Source: Viola odorata
Taxonomy: Eukaryota > Streptophyta > Magnoliopsida > Malpighiales > Violaceae
Assembly (NCBI GenBank): GCA_963691705.1
Contig: OY829541.1
Span: 15,308,564-15,372,563, forward strand
Direction: 5' to 3'
Length of the DNA stretch: 64,000 nt
Positions 12,185 through 23,758 of this stretch are shown in pieces; within the stretch, counting starts at the first letter, position 1, and each line of letters starts with the position of its first letter. The notes beneath the pieces are model-generated. The model searched no databases, was not told the origin of the DNA, and saw nothing but the letters and a program-made list of their open reading frames with translations. Both the position numbers and the translations under genes were made by a program.

Positions 12185-12703
12185 TTTTAGGGTCAAAGCC
12201 GATTTTATGGTGTTTGCTTTTTATTTATTTATTATTTACTTTCTTTAAATAAATTATTTTCGTGATTGTTATTTTGTTATTCGCTTTAATAAATTGTTCA
12301 TACGCATCTCATGCATAAAATGCCTATCGCCGGCCATGTTACCAAATAAGAATAGGAAGGTATTAGTGAAGCGTTGTGGGCCCAGGTCCCAATGTGCTTT
12401 CATGAACCCTAACTCGGATGTTGAACCCCTAAATGGATTGAGCACCCAGAATCGTTGTTATGATTCGGTCAACGCTCTCATATCCATTTATGGGGCACCC
12501 CTTTTAGGGTAACATCCGGGAACGTTTTAGCCAGCTAGTTTTAGTCGACGTCAAAAGCCCAACATATGCATCATGTTCGTGCATTTATCACATGTTTACA
12601 TGTTCGTTGTGTGTTTATATCGTCCTCATGATTTATTGTGTTTACCACTAACACAAGAATTTTTACTTCTCATAAACAGCCCCGCCTTACTTGTTCACTC
12701 AAA

Positions 12704-12930
12704 ATGGCAACACCTACGACGCTTTCACTTAATACTTTCGGGATTTCAAGCTACAACGATCAGTTGGAATAGGGTGACATGTTGAAATCCAGTTTTGTTC
12801 CCGATATTTACGACCAAGATTGGGATGGAAGAAGCGGAGAGTCAGAAAGGGTAGATTGTGTCGTTGGAATATTTTGGTATAAGCAAACGGATCTCGACTT
12901 TCAAGGGTTGCCACTTTAAAAGAAGAATCG
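12704..12930 (+). pseudogene. ORF1 remnant of element B
   Basis: ATG at 12704 begins MATPTTLSLNTFGISSY, matching ORF1 of element A. A TAG follows after 22 codons. Similarity to the start holds to about 12815, then jumps to the last ~20 codons of ORF1 (WYKQTDLDFQG compared with the C-terminus of the A copy). Some 500 codons are therefore deleted. It encodes nothing functional. Confidence 0.8.
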
Positions 12931-13289
12931 CGCATCGGCTACTTAGATTTTCATCTTTTCGCCCCATGTAACCATGTTCCTAGACTTCTGTCTACTAGCC
13001 TTTTTGGGTAGATCTAGATAGGTAATCCAACTTATAATGGTTGTAACCCTTTTTTAACAAAAAAAATCAATGACAATGTTCGTAATTATTCGGATAATTA
13101 TGAAATGTGTCCATTCTTTCACACATCCAAGGGATATCAAACGGCTATCGCCTACGGTCGAAACAAAATTCCCCAAATTAAGCCTCACATAGAACTCAAA
13201 AAAAAAAAAAAAAAGTTGACCCTTGAAATGAAAAACACCAAATAAAAAAAAATACCAAATGATGATAAACGCGGAGATAATCATTTCTT

Positions 13290-14450
13290 CTCGGTTTCAG
13301 CCGCACACTCTTTTGTTTTAGCCAATATCAAAGCGATTTACTCAGAATTCCCACTCAGACAAAACGTGAAATACGTTGATAACAGGCTAAGGATTGTCCA
13401 TACCAAAAGATGGGATTTTTCTGGGTGGCACATCTCTCGCAAACAATTTAGACGTAAGGATAACGGTGCTTCTCGGTTTCAGCTGCGCGCTCTTTTTCCT
13501 TGGCCAATATGAATACGATTGACTCCAGCCTTTCACTCGACTAAAGCACAAAAGACATTCATAACACATGGAAGTTCTCCCTTACCAAATTTCATAATTG
13601 TCTGAGCAGCGCATCTCTCAAAATAAATTTCAGAACGCAAGAACAGCTGCTCCTTCTCGATCTCAGCTACGTGATCTTTTGTCTTGGCCAAAATGGATAT
13701 GATTTTCTCGGATTTTTCACTCGGACAAAACATGGAAGATGTTGATGACAAGTTGAAGTCTTCCCACACCAAATTTCAGAATTTTCTAGGCAGTACATCT
13801 CTCGCAAACAAATCAGAACGCAAGAATAGTTGCTTCTTCTCAGCTTCAGCGACACACTCTTTTGTTTTGGCCAATATGGATACAATTTGCTCAGATTTTC
13901 CACTCAGACAAAACATAAAAGACGTTGATAACGGGGTGAAGATTTCCCATACCAAATTTTAGATTTTTCTGGGCAGCGCATATCTCACAAAAAAATCAGA
14001 ATGCAGGGATCGCTGATTCTTCTCGGTCTCAGCTGCGCACTCTTTTGTTTTGGGCCAAATGGATATGGTTTGCTCAGAATTTCCACTCGGACAAAACATG
14101 AAAGATGTGAATAACAGGCTGAAGTCTGCCCACGACAATTTTAGATTTTTCTGGGTAGCGCATCACCCACAAAAAAATAAAAATAAAAAAAATCATAATG
14201 CAGGGATTGCTGGTTCTTCTCGGTCTCAGCTGCACACTCTTTTGTTTTGGGCCAAATGGATATGGTGCTCAGAATTTCCGCTTGGCCAAAAACATGAAAG
14301 ATATGGATAACAGGCTGAAGTCTGCCCACGCCAAATTTCAGAATTTTCTGGGCGGAGCATCTCTCACAAAGAATTCAGAACGCGAGGGTTGTTACGTCTT
14401 CTCGATTTCAGGTGCGCGCTCTTTTGTTATGGCCAATGTCTCCTCGTAGT
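13290..14450 (+). repeat. Tandem array, ~183-bp units, element B
   Basis: Seven units of the same family as in element A, here in plus orientation, anchored by CTCTTTTGTTTTGGCCAA near 13310, 13490, 13672, 13856, 14040, 14235 and 14417. The array follows the ORF1 remnant, the same relative place as in element A. Confidence 0.9.
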
Positions 14451-14718
14451 GCCGATCCGTGGGTTTCCTTGATAGCATCCAAGATCATATCTCGTCGAGT
14501 GGAATGAATAAAAGCTTCCTTCGTATCTTCACCGAAGTGTCATGTTCTTATTCGTCCTAAAAGTATTAAGTGGAAGTGTGGCCAAAAGAGTGAATAAGCA
14601 GCGTGGAGGCCTCGGGATTGCATGTCATGCATGTTATCACTTATACTCACTATTATTTTCTTTTTTCAGAATAAACAATGGCTCCTGAAAAGCGAGCTAT
14701 CCCCACGCTTTCGTCAAA
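14451..14718 (+). other. Spacer preceding gag position in element B
   Basis: Matches the spacer between repeats and gag of element A (about 3240-3440, inverted), including AAGTATTAAGTGGAAGTGTGG. It ends at ATGGCTCC near 14680, where gag would begin, then breaks into the minisatellite. Confidence 0.6.
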
Positions 14719-15360
14719 AATCGTGTGGCGGTTCGAAATCACCTTTCAAAAAAAAAAAAAAACCTGTGGCGGTTTAAACCCCACCTTTTAAAAAAATCGT
14801 GTGGCGGTTCACACCCCACATTTCAAAAAATCATGTGGCGGTTTAAACCCCACCTTTCAAAAAATCGTGTGGCGGTTTAAATCCCACATTTCAAAAATCA
14901 TGTGGCGGTTTAAACCCCACCTTTCAAAAAAAATCGTGCGGCGGTTCACACCCCACATTTCAAAAAATCGTGTGGCGGTTTAAACCCCACCATTCAAAAA
15001 AATCGTGTGGCTGTTTAAACCCCACCCTTTCAAAATTCATGTGGCGGTTTAAACCCCACCTTTCCAAAAACATCAGGTGGCGGTTCATACCCCACATTTC
15101 AAAAAATCGCGTGGTAGTTCACACCCCACATTTTAAAATCATGTGGCGGTTTAAACCCCACCCTTCAAAAAATCGTGTGGCGGTTCATACCCCATCTTTC
15201 AAAAACATTGCGTGGCGGTTCGCACCCCACATTTCAAAAATATGTGGCGATTTAAACCCCACCCTTTAAAAAAATCGTGTGGCGGTTCATACCCCACCTT
15301 TCAAAAAATCGTGTGGCGGTTCACACCCCACATTTCAAAAAATTGTGTGGCGGTTTAAAC
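14719..15360 (+). repeat. ~35-bp minisatellite
   Basis: About 19 units of roughly 33-37 bp built on ATCGTGTGGCGGTT, then TAAACCCCAC or CACACCCCAC, then CTTTCAAAAA. Unit length is not a fixed multiple of three, so the small ORFs that cross it change frame and are not genes. The last unit is split by the hAT-like element; its end continues at 16568-16590. Variable tandem repeats are known in the 3' untranslated part of Ogre elements. Confidence 0.93.
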
Positions 15361-16567
15361 CCTGGTTATCAGAACCGGACCGGCCGGTTGAACCGGCCAT
15401 TTTTACCTTTCCGGTCCGATCCAGCTTTCAGAGCGGACTTGCCTCTGACCCGGGTCGGACCGGCCGGTTCGTCCGATTTTTTGTGAACCGGCGAACCGAT
15501 CGGTTTTTTGCCAAACTGTCCGGTTTGAAGTCTTGCCAAAAACGACGCTGTTTTGACACCTGCCAAAACGGCGTCATTTTGTTTCTTCACTTCATTTCTT
15601 CCGTTCTTCCTTAGTTCCTCTTCGCAATTCGCATACCAAGTTCCAAGAACAAGAACAAAAATAGGAGAAGGGGCAAAATCAAAATCAAAACCATTTCCGA
15701 TCTTCTTCGGAGTGAACCTTGGAGGAGGATGATGGAGGAAAGAAATGAAATTGAATATTAATCAAAGAATAAAACAAGAAAATAAAGATGGGTTGTGTGT
15801 TGTTTTTGTATCAAAGTGCGAAATGAGTGCTAAATTAATGATGGTTCATGGCAAATTCAAAGAAGCAGAGAGAAAAAGAGGAAGAAGAAAAAGGCAAGTT
15901 GAGAGAGAGAGACATGGAGGCGTTGACTTTTGGTGGAGGGCTTGAAACGAAGAATGGTTTAGTTGTTTATGTCTGCCTTTTTCTTTCTTTTTGGTCCTTT
16001 CTTCTCTTTTCCCATTTTTGGTTTTTTGTGATTTCAATTTTCAACCATTTTTAATGAATTTGAGTACTCTAAACTAGTAATAGTCATTTTTATAACCATT
16101 CCGCATTCGATCAACCATTAAGCAAAAGATAAAAATTCCCAAAAAAAAATTTAGGCTATGTATACGTAAAATGTTAATCTGAAATTAACCTGTTACTAAT
16201 CCATGAAATTAATAATGTTGTAATTTGAATATTTAGGTGTTTGAACTTTGAGAATGATTTCATTTAAATATTAGATTGTTTCTTTATTTTGTAATTTGAA
16301 TATTTAAGTGTCATTTGAATGTTAGATAGTTTCTTTATTTTCAACTTTTGATATACTTGATATACTTTATTTTGATTTATTATAACTTTATTTTGATATA
16401 TTATAAAATGCTACAGTAAAAAAACCAGCCGGTTCAATCCGGTTTAATTGTCTAAGATTAACCGGTTTAATGTGTGAGCGGTTCCGGACGGACCAGCATC
16501 TACAATCCGGTCGAACCACCAAATTTTTGAAAACGGTTCGCTGTCCGGTCCGGTTCTGATAACACTA
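15361..16567. mobile_element. Non-autonomous hAT-like transposon (1.2 kb)
   Basis: Terminal inverted repeats share GTTATCAGAACCGGACCGG (left from 15364, right ending near 16564 in inverse). The insertion is flanked by an 8-bp duplication GTTTAAAC (15353-15360 and 16568-16575). Removing the element restores a normal minisatellite unit. The 8-bp duplication fits hAT elements; the inner ends are rich in CCGGTT. No transposase frame is present; the ORFs inside are spurious. Confidence 0.85.
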
Positions 16568-16589
16568 GTTTAAACCCCTAAAAATGTTA

Positions 16590-17401
16590 AAAGCTTTTCA
16601 AATTTCATAGTTATAAATTTATTTCTACTTTGATTAAAAAAGAAGAAAATCCACACTACCCTCAAATTTTCAAAACCTCCGTAAATTGAGCATGTTTATC
16701 ATTTTATCACGTCACAGATGACTTGTGCGTTCATTAGAAATTATATAAACATACATGATCTTGTCTGTTAGCTCTTATATCCATGGCATGGTTTAGGCAT
16801 ATGCAGTTACAAACATATCCCTGTCAATATTTTGGGCCTTCACGCCTCGTTTTGTTCATGAGTGTAAATACTAAGCTAAGCGCTAGTTAGATTTGCATAA
16901 TATCCAGGGTACATGAACCATCAGACATGGGATAACAGTAAGATGACATTGGACTTTGCTTTGCTCTTCTTCCACATTTTTCACTTTTAACTTTTTTCCC
17001 CTCAAAACACATACCTTGTACAGCATGTACAACTCTATCAAACACTTCAAAACCTTCTTCTAAACTCCTCACAAATGGGTAAGTGCTCGACGGAATTGGC
17101 CGACTAAGCGCCAGAAGCATGTTAAGATTCATTTCAACGAATCACCATGACGAAGAGGAAACCCTCAAAGGTTGACAGTCCGCATTAACACACGGAGAAG
17201 TGGCGAAGAAAATCGAAGGCCGCTACCCAAAAGCCCTATATCTTCACCCAACCAAGTAAGTAGTGCTCGACTGGGACCATTAAACTAGGAGCTGAAAATA
17301 TACATCTAACAAAGGAATGACAAGAAAGCCCTTAGGGGATCGCTGACAAATCAACGTCAGAAGAAGACCGAAATAAATCAAGATTTGGAGTCTTCTGCCC
17401 T
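16590..17401. other. Unassigned interior of element B
   Basis: DNA between the minisatellite and the 3' LTR remnant. It shows no similarity that I can see to other parts of the window. An 81-codon minus-strand ORF (17132-16887) has no recognisable domain. It may be filler captured when gag-pol was lost. Confidence 0.4.
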
Positions 17402-17509
17402 TAGGGTGGCGACTTCATTGCATGTTGCGAGGCGTCCTTTTACGCCGAGCATCGTAAGGTCTCAGATTCGTCGTATACTCGAAAATTTTTTTATTTTTCG
17501 GGTGCGACA
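17402..17509 (+). repeat. 3' LTR remnant of element B
   Basis: 108 bp nearly identical to 12055-12162, ending GGGTGCGACA and followed by the GTAAG duplication (17510-17514). The remaining 2.6 kb of the LTR is missing. Confidence 0.9.
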
Positions 17510-17514
17510 GTAAG

Positions 17515-18075
17515 TTATTAAGAGACGCGGGTAGGGTTGGGTGGGATGGGGTGGGGTTTAAGGGACTTTCTTACGTGGGTAAATATGATCTAATATATAT
17601 AACGTTTGAGCCAAAAAAAGAAAGAAGAAGAAGAAGATGTGAGATTTACTAAAATGAAACAACAAATATATGTTGGGTGTGTTTTTCCATTTCGATGTAT
17701 ATATAAATTTATATGGACATTGCTCTTGTGTTGTCAAAATCAAATAAATAAAGGCTAAAAGACCTCTAAGGTATTTACATTTGCGTTATTGTCCTAAATA
17801 GGTTTTTTCATTCACATGCGTTTGATATTGGTCCTTCTGTTTATCCAAGAGTCTCAAATAGGTCCAATTAATTTAATTTATTATTTTTATAATTTCCCAA
17901 AATTCTTACAAGTAATTTACAATAATAATAAATGATGTGGCTTCAGAAATAATAAAAGACTCCGGTGATGTTTTAGCCATAAATAAATTCCAAATTTCCA
18001 AGAGTAGTATTCTAACTGTTTAAAAAAAGGGAGTAGTAATAAAGGAAGTAAATTGAGAATGTATAATTTTCTTAC
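17515..18075 (-). other. Rest of the kinase pseudogene 1 intron
   Basis: AT-rich sequence between exon 3 (18108-18076) and the Ogre B insertion. No gene is seen; the GTAAG donor at 18075 opens the intron. Confidence 0.7.
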
Positions 18076-18108
18076 CTAAGGCAATGAGTATCACTTGGAT
18101 CAGCATGC
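18076..18108 (-). pseudogene. Kinase pseudogene 1, exon 3 (33 nt)
   Basis: Between TTCTTGCAG and GTAAGAAA on the minus strand. In phase with exon 2 and exon 4 it reads GMLIQVILIAL, the start of the membrane segment. A micro-exon at this place also exists in kinase pseudogene 2. Confidence 0.7.
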
Positions 18109-18202
18109 CTGCAAGAATAAATATTGTAAACATTAGATGTTAAATAAGAGAAGCAAAATAACGAATAAATAAATAAAATTGACATAATGGAGAATAACTC
18201 AC

Positions 18203-18232
18203 GTGTGAGTAGTGTCAGATTAGTCAACCCTC
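18203..18232 (-). pseudogene. Kinase pseudogene 1, exon 2 (30 nt)
   Basis: Between TTTCTACAG and GTGAGTTA on the minus strand. Spliced from exon 1 (phase 1) it reads GGLTNLTLLT. The consistent phase through all four exons supports the model. Confidence 0.65.
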
Positions 18233-18408
18233 CTGTAGAAAAAAAAATAGTAAATGAACATGACAAAAGCATGAGAGGATCAGAGAAGGGAGAAGATGCA
18301 CATAAAGCTTTAATTTTTATAGAGAGAAGAGAAGGGAGAGAATAGATTAGTGTATGTTCAGGTAAATTTCAAATGAATTTTGGTTGAAATGAAAACACAG
18401 AATGTTAC

Positions 18409-19157
18409 CGTATTTGTAGCAGGTAGGACGGTTTGCTTCGCCAAGGTAGCACTTCCAGCAATTTGGAAGACAGTAGACGCGGAACCAAGAAAGATGAAAG
18501 CCATTAGAAAGTTGCTTGTGAATTTCCAGGTAGGACAACGTCATCGTATTCTTGGTATCTTCTGGCAAAGAGGCCAACGTTATCATATCTACGATGCACG
18601 ATTTCTCCAGATCAGATACTGACACCCCCCATGAGTTGCGTCCAACGATCACATAAGAGTACTTTTTGGAATGAATTAGGCAAGAAGCAGTAGTAGTGTC
18701 CACATAAACTGATGAGGAGGAACTAGTCACTTGCTTCTCACAGCGAACGAAGACTATAGGCTTAGACAAGGCGAGATTTGGCCGCTTGTCTATGTAGGCG
18801 GTGAACAGCGCGTACCCATTTTCACTGTAAGATATAGGAGAGATCGGAAGAGAAGAGCAGTTGTGTTCCTGAAGGCCTGGATCGACAAGATGGATGGTGA
18901 AGTTGTCGTAATCGATACCCTTAACCAAGAATCTTCCTAAATCATCATTTAGGTACAAAGAGAGACTAGAATTGTTGTGACAGGAGGGTAAAGTTTCCTT
19001 CCCTGGAACCGCAATCTGGTGGATCGGTATCTAGACGGAAACGGTAACTAATGTTTCGGATTGAGCCGCATGATGAAGAGGGGCAATATCCATTCTTGTC
19101 TGGAAGACTACTACCACAGTTGCAAGAGGCACTGATAGCCACAGATTTAGAGACAAG
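18409..19157 (-). pseudogene. Kinase pseudogene 1: GUB_WAK ectodomain exon
   Basis: Extracellular exon of the same gene. Conserved cysteine motifs are visible: NGYCPSSSCGSIRNISY then FRLDTDPPDCG (GUB_WAK_bind-like). After a frame change near 18985, SCHNNSSLSLYLNDD, GIDYDNFTIHLVDPG and the C-terminal CLPNCWKCYLGEANRPTCY follow. A 2-nt deletion near 18982-18988 explains the shift. The exon ends TACG|GTAACA at 18409. No start codon or signal peptide is in frame: a TAA precedes the readable part at 19160, so the 5' end is lost or altered. Such ectodomains bind cell-wall or other apoplastic ligands in related proteins (family knowledge). Confidence 0.85.
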
Positions 19158-19435
19158 TTAATTCTGCTTCTAACTCTACCGGCTGCAGTAGTAGACGTGG
19201 AACGCCGATCGGAGAATTGAAGCGATTGAGAGATATTTTGCATCAACCGTCCTCTCTATTTGGCTTAAAGTTCAGTTCAAATGTCAAATCTCTACTGTTT
19301 GTGTTTAGTATTTTATTTTGAGAGCTGGCTGAATCTCCGAGTTGAAAAGAAACTAGAATAAATAAAACATTAAAAAATATTGATTACCTCAATTAGTAGA
19401 TAAACATTGACTAGTCTTGTAGGGAATGATGTATA

Positions 19436-20025
19436 TTTCCCTCTGTTCATAAATAATGGATGTTTTAGTCCAAAAATACTGTCCTTTTTTAATTGACGTC
19501 ATTCGTATTTGTGTCCACTTTATTTGTGTTTTATCAAAATTACCCTTAAACGATCCGTCGTTTTTTAGTTGAACAACATGTCACACCGGGCAAAAAAGGA
19601 AATGAAAAATAGAGTTGGGTGAGATTTTAAATTTTGGGGAACATTATAAACAGAGTGTCACCTTCTCCATCTTCTCCTTCTCTCTTCCTTAGCTTTCCTC
19701 CTTCTTTCTCAATCATCTGCCGGCACCAATCCGATCATCAAACCAAAAAGCAGCAGCACAATTATGCAACAATTAAGCCCCGTAATTAAATGGAACAACA
19801 GTTCAACCAAATAAAAATTAAAATCCAACAACAATTATGCAGTGGAGGATTGGAAGAGAAATGGAGGTGAGAGAGGAGGCAGAGAGGAAAGGAAGAAGAA
19901 GGTAATAAAGGACCCTTGCGCGGTGGAGTCCACAGATAGGGCCGGTCCAGCAACTGACAACAATCATAGGTTTTTTAAAATCTGTGATTCACTCCCTCGC
20001 ATCCATTATTTATGGACAGAGGGAG
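19436..20025. mobile_element. Stowaway-like MITE
   Basis: Inverted termini sharing CCATAAATAATGGATG-type sequence next to CCCTCTG (left 19436-19462, right 20000-20025), 25 of about 26 positions alike, with TA at both borders. The CTCCCTC start is typical of plant Stowaway (Tc1/mariner) MITEs with TA target duplication. It occupies most of the spacer between the two divergent kinase pseudogenes. The ORF at 19842-20045 inside is spurious. Confidence 0.75.
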
Positions 20026-20181
20026 TATATAAAAGTGAAAAATAAACTTGACATGATTGCCTATATTTTTGTTTTCTCGGAGTTGATGCAAATTATTTAT
20101 CTTTGATCTAATTTACAGAAATATTATCTATATCGTTAAATATAGCATATAGGTAAATTAGGATCATATTCAACAAGAATA

Positions 20182-22074
20182 ATGCACAAATGCTTCATGT
20201 TCTTGGTCTTGTTGATCACGAACCTATTCGTTGCAGTTGCAGTTGCAGATCAAGAATTAGGCCTTCTGCAATGCTCAGAATCAATAAGATGTCCAGCTCA
20301 CGGTCCAGATGTCCGGTTCCCGTTTCGAATCAAAGGGAAGCAAGCCGAGGATTGTGGGTTTCCATTTCCTGGGTTTCAACTTTCCTGTACAGATGAGACA
20401 AACCAGACGCTGCTTGAGCTACCTAACTCAGTGAAACTGTCTGTGGAAAGTATTGATTATGCATCCCAAGTAGTTTATGTAATTGATCCTGATCCTAATC
20501 AATCCTACCTCCCTAAACTTCTCCTCCACCTCAATCTATCCGCTTCTCCTTTCCAAATTGCTGACGATTACCCCATGAACTTTGCGGTACTGAATTGTAG
20601 CTCGAGCAACCTGAAAAGAAATATGCGATGGCCCAACACTTGCCTCAGGGCTCTTGACTATGAAATTCGGTCAATGTCTACTGAAATTGACACTACTCTC
20701 CTATCTTGTACCATGATGTACAACTTCTCTGTTCCAAATGAAATGTTTTACTTCCAATATTATAGGCTTGGTTTGAGGTGGACAGATCCAAACTGCAGAT
20801 TTTGTGAGGCAAAAGGAAAACGTTGCCGATTCAGGAACCACCACAGCTTTCATATTGATGAAACTGAATGCTATAGATACCAAACTAATGGTATTTATCT
20901 TCTTAACGTTTATATTCCTCAGATTAGGTCAATTATGCTTCATGTTTTTTTTTTCTTCAATTAAGAGATAATTAAATAGTGTATATGTATGATTGTTCTT
21001 TACAGGTATGCCAAGGAAGCCACTGATTATAGGTCAGTTGGTTCTTTTTTATGTATCCAATTGGACATAATATTACTAACTACATATTAACGTGCTCTAT
21101 CTATATGTATATGTGCAGCAGCTTCGGTCTTCGGTTTCTTGCTATTTGTACCGGTTGTCCGCGCATTCTATCGCTTTTACATCTCTCATAAACTTGAAAA
21201 AGAATTTCAGGCCAAAATTGAGAGATTTTTGGATGACTACAGAGCTATGAAACCCGCTAGGTACTCGTATGCGGACCTCAAGAGGATCACAAATCAATTC
21301 AAGAATGAATTGGGACAAGGAACTTATGGGAATGTGTACAAAGGGAAGTTAACCAATGAAATTGAGGTAGCGGTTAAGGTTCTGAATAATACCAAAGGAA
21401 ATGGTGAGGAGTTCGTCAATGAAGCGGGAACAATTGGCAAGATCCATCATATCAATGTGGTTCGCTTAATTGGTTACTATGCTGATGGATTCCACCGAGC
21501 TCTTGTGTATGAGTATTTATCCAATGATTCGCTGCAAAAGTTCATATCGTCTCCTGAATCGAGGGATCATTTTCTTCGTTGGAATAGGCTCCAGGATATT
21601 GCCCTTGGCACTGCCAAGGGAATTGAGTATCTTCACCAAGGGTGTGATCAGAGAATTCTCCATTTCGACATCAAGCCTCAAAATATTTTGCTCGACAACA
21701 ACTTCAATCCTAAAATAGCAGATTTTGGCCTAGCAAAACTGTGTTCCAAGGACAATAGTGCGGTCTCGATGACAACAGATAGGGGAACCATTGGCTATAT
21801 TGCCCCAAAGGTATTCTCTAGAAACTTCAGTAGTGTGTCCTATAAGTCTGATGTTTATAGTTTCGGGATGCTGGTGTTAGAAATGGTAGGAGGAAGAAAA
21901 AATGTTGATGAAGCAATAGAGAATGCAGACCAAATATATTTCCCAGAATAGATTTATAATCTTTTGGAAGTGGGAGAGGAGCTAAGGTTCGACGTTGAGG
22001 AAGAAGGGGATGCGATAATCGCCAAGAAGCTAGCAATTGTTGGGCTGTGGTGCATTCAATGGAACCCAATGGGG
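20182..22074 (+). pseudogene. LRK10L-type kinase pseudogene 2, main part
   Basis: Exons 20182-20890, 21006-21032 (27 nt) and 21119 onward join in phase. Signal peptide MHKCFMFLVLLITNLFVAVAVA; GUB_WAK-like ectodomain with CPAHGPDVRFPFRIKG and CGFP; WAK-associated cysteines (CRFCEAKGKRC). The spliced GMPRKPLIIAASVFGF leads into a membrane helix. The kinase shows GQGTYGNVY, VAVKVL, HFDIKPQNILLD (non-RD), ADFGLAKL and GTIGYIAPKVF, where APE has become APK. A TAG at 21949-21951 replaces the expected Trp in YFPE-W-I; the frame then continues to 22074, where an LTR element is inserted. The C-terminus resumes at 28180. Relatives are plasma-membrane receptor kinases, some linked to defence. It is divergent from pseudogene 1. 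Confidence 0.92.
22070..22074. repeat. Target site duplication TGGGG (left)
   Basis: TGGGG before the LTR start TGATATG; the same bases follow the 3' LTR end at 28180-28184, inside the kinase codons around CCAATGGGG. Confidence 0.8.
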
Positions 22075-23755
22075 TGATATGATGTATTTTGTCCATATTT
22101 TCTCTTCCTTTCCTAACCCTTTTCGGATCCTGATGCTACTGATTAGCCTCTATTTCTTTACTTATTGCAGATTCAGGCTTTAGGAGAGGAAATTCCAGAA
22201 AGATGCATTATTCACTAGATTTTGGAGTGTTTCGAGCGTCTAGGCCTAGCAGCTCATCGCTCGTAGGCCAGCTACAGAAAATGAAAAGTACGAAAAAGGA
22301 AATTTAATAAATCCGACTGATTCTCCGACTTTCCCTTCGTGTTCCCAGCTCAGCAAAGGCATAATTAAGGAAAACCTAGTTCTATTAGACTTAGGACTTC
22401 TATTTTATTTAATATATATATATTAGAATAATTAGGGTTTTAGGAGGGGGTCTCTCTCTTCCGCCTCTTCTCTTCTCTCCCCCCTCTCTTCTTCTTCTTC
22501 ATCTTCTGTTATTTTTATATTTACTATTTTATTTATGCTTTCTTTGTGGAACTAATTTCGATTTCCTAGTAAAGACAAGTGAAGGTTTTTGATTCATTCG
22601 ACTGTGAGATCTGATTGTGCTTAATATATTTCTGTTCTTGTATTTATTTATTTATTATTTAAACGTCAATATTGCTTGTGCTTGATTTATGATCTGATCA
22701 GTCTGCATCTCGCCCTTGCTGTTTATCGTCATCTCTATAGTTATAACTAACCCGAAGTTGTAGGGTAAAGTAAACAACTAGTCCATTCAGCTGGAATAAA
22801 TAAGTAATTAGGGTAGTGCCTCGAGCGTACTGAGTATCTCGCCCTAGACGTGTCTTACCTCCTCTTCATGGGCATATGAGTATTGTCTCCATAAGCGTAC
22901 CTTGGAGGACGACAGATTGTCAAGGTTACCCTATAAGCGTACCTTGGTGTAGCTTCTCTTACGAAGGTAAGCAGGGGACCTAAGCCTACCTGGTCCCCAT
23001 AGCATGTCTACAAGTCAGGAATTGAATATTGTCGAATCTATGATCTGTTGAATTGAAATCATAACTGGATATTTGTCATTGCTAGGAAAGCTTTCTCTCT
23101 ATTGATTTCTTACTTACTTTATTACTATTTGTTATTACTTTCTTAGTTTATATTAGATTAATCAACACTCTCAAAACCCCCATATTTGTTACTGTTTCGG
23201 TTTGTTTACCCTAGTCACACACGAAAGTCAGCGTCTACCCTTAGTCCCTGTGTTCGACCCTGCTGCCGCTATATACAATTTATTGTGCATTTGATAGCAA
23301 GTTTTTATTATTGTATTTGAATGTGCCTCGACAACCCAATCAAAATGGCGTCGTTTATGGGGTAGCTTCTCTTACGAAGGTAAGCAGGGGACCTAAGCGT
23401 ACCTGGTCCCCATAGCACGTCTACAATTTAGGAATTGAATATTGCCGAATCTATGATCTGTCGAATTCAAATCATAACTGGATATTTTTCTTTGCTAGGA
23501 AAGCTTTCTCTCTATTGATTTCTTACTTACTTTATTACTATTTGTTATTACTTTCTTAGTTTATATTAGATTAATCAACACTCTCAAAACCCCCATATTT
23601 GTTACTGTTTCGGTTTCTTTGCCCTAGTCACACACGAAAGTCAGCGTCTACCCTTAGTCCCTGTGTTCGACCCTGCTGCCGCTATATACAATTTATTGTG
23701 CATTTGATAGCAGGTTTTTATTATTATATTTGAATGTGCCTCGACAACCCAATCA
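22075..23755 (+). repeat. 5' LTR with partial internal duplication
   Basis: The LTR sequence reaches a first terminus at 23342 (CAATCA), followed by AAATGGCGTCGTT, i.e. the beginning of the PBS. Then about 400 bp of LTR 3' sequence (from TAGCTTCTCTTACGAAGG, as at 22950) is repeated up to a second terminus at 23755. Compared with the 3' LTR, the region after the first three bases seems to lack roughly 700 bp. Confidence 0.8.
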
Positions 23756-23758
23756 AAA

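Larger units (their letters stand above)
9437..17509 (+). mobile_element. Ogre-like element B, internally deleted
   Basis: Full insertion bounded by GTAAG duplications. It consists of a 2.7-kb 5' LTR (9437-12162), a PBS, a leader like that of element A, a heavily deleted ORF1, a ~183-bp repeat array, a minisatellite with a nested hAT-like element, unassigned DNA, and only 108 bp of the 3' LTR. No gag, protease, RT or integrase remains, so it would depend on helper elements. It lies antisense in the last intron of kinase pseudogene 1. The two remaining LTR ends (12055-12162 and 17402-17509) are of equal length and nearly identical. Confidence 0.88.

Noticed and set aside
14801..15614. Several overlapping ORFs of 60-111 codons
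   Set aside because: They arise from the ~35-bp minisatellite and the CCGG-rich end of the hAT-like element; frames switch from unit to unit.
16887..17132. 81-codon minus ORF in element B
   Set aside because: No similarity, promoter or conserved residues; probably chance.
19842..20045. 67-codon ORF upstream of kinase pseudogene 2
   Set aside because: Lies within the Stowaway-like MITE and has low-complexity composition.
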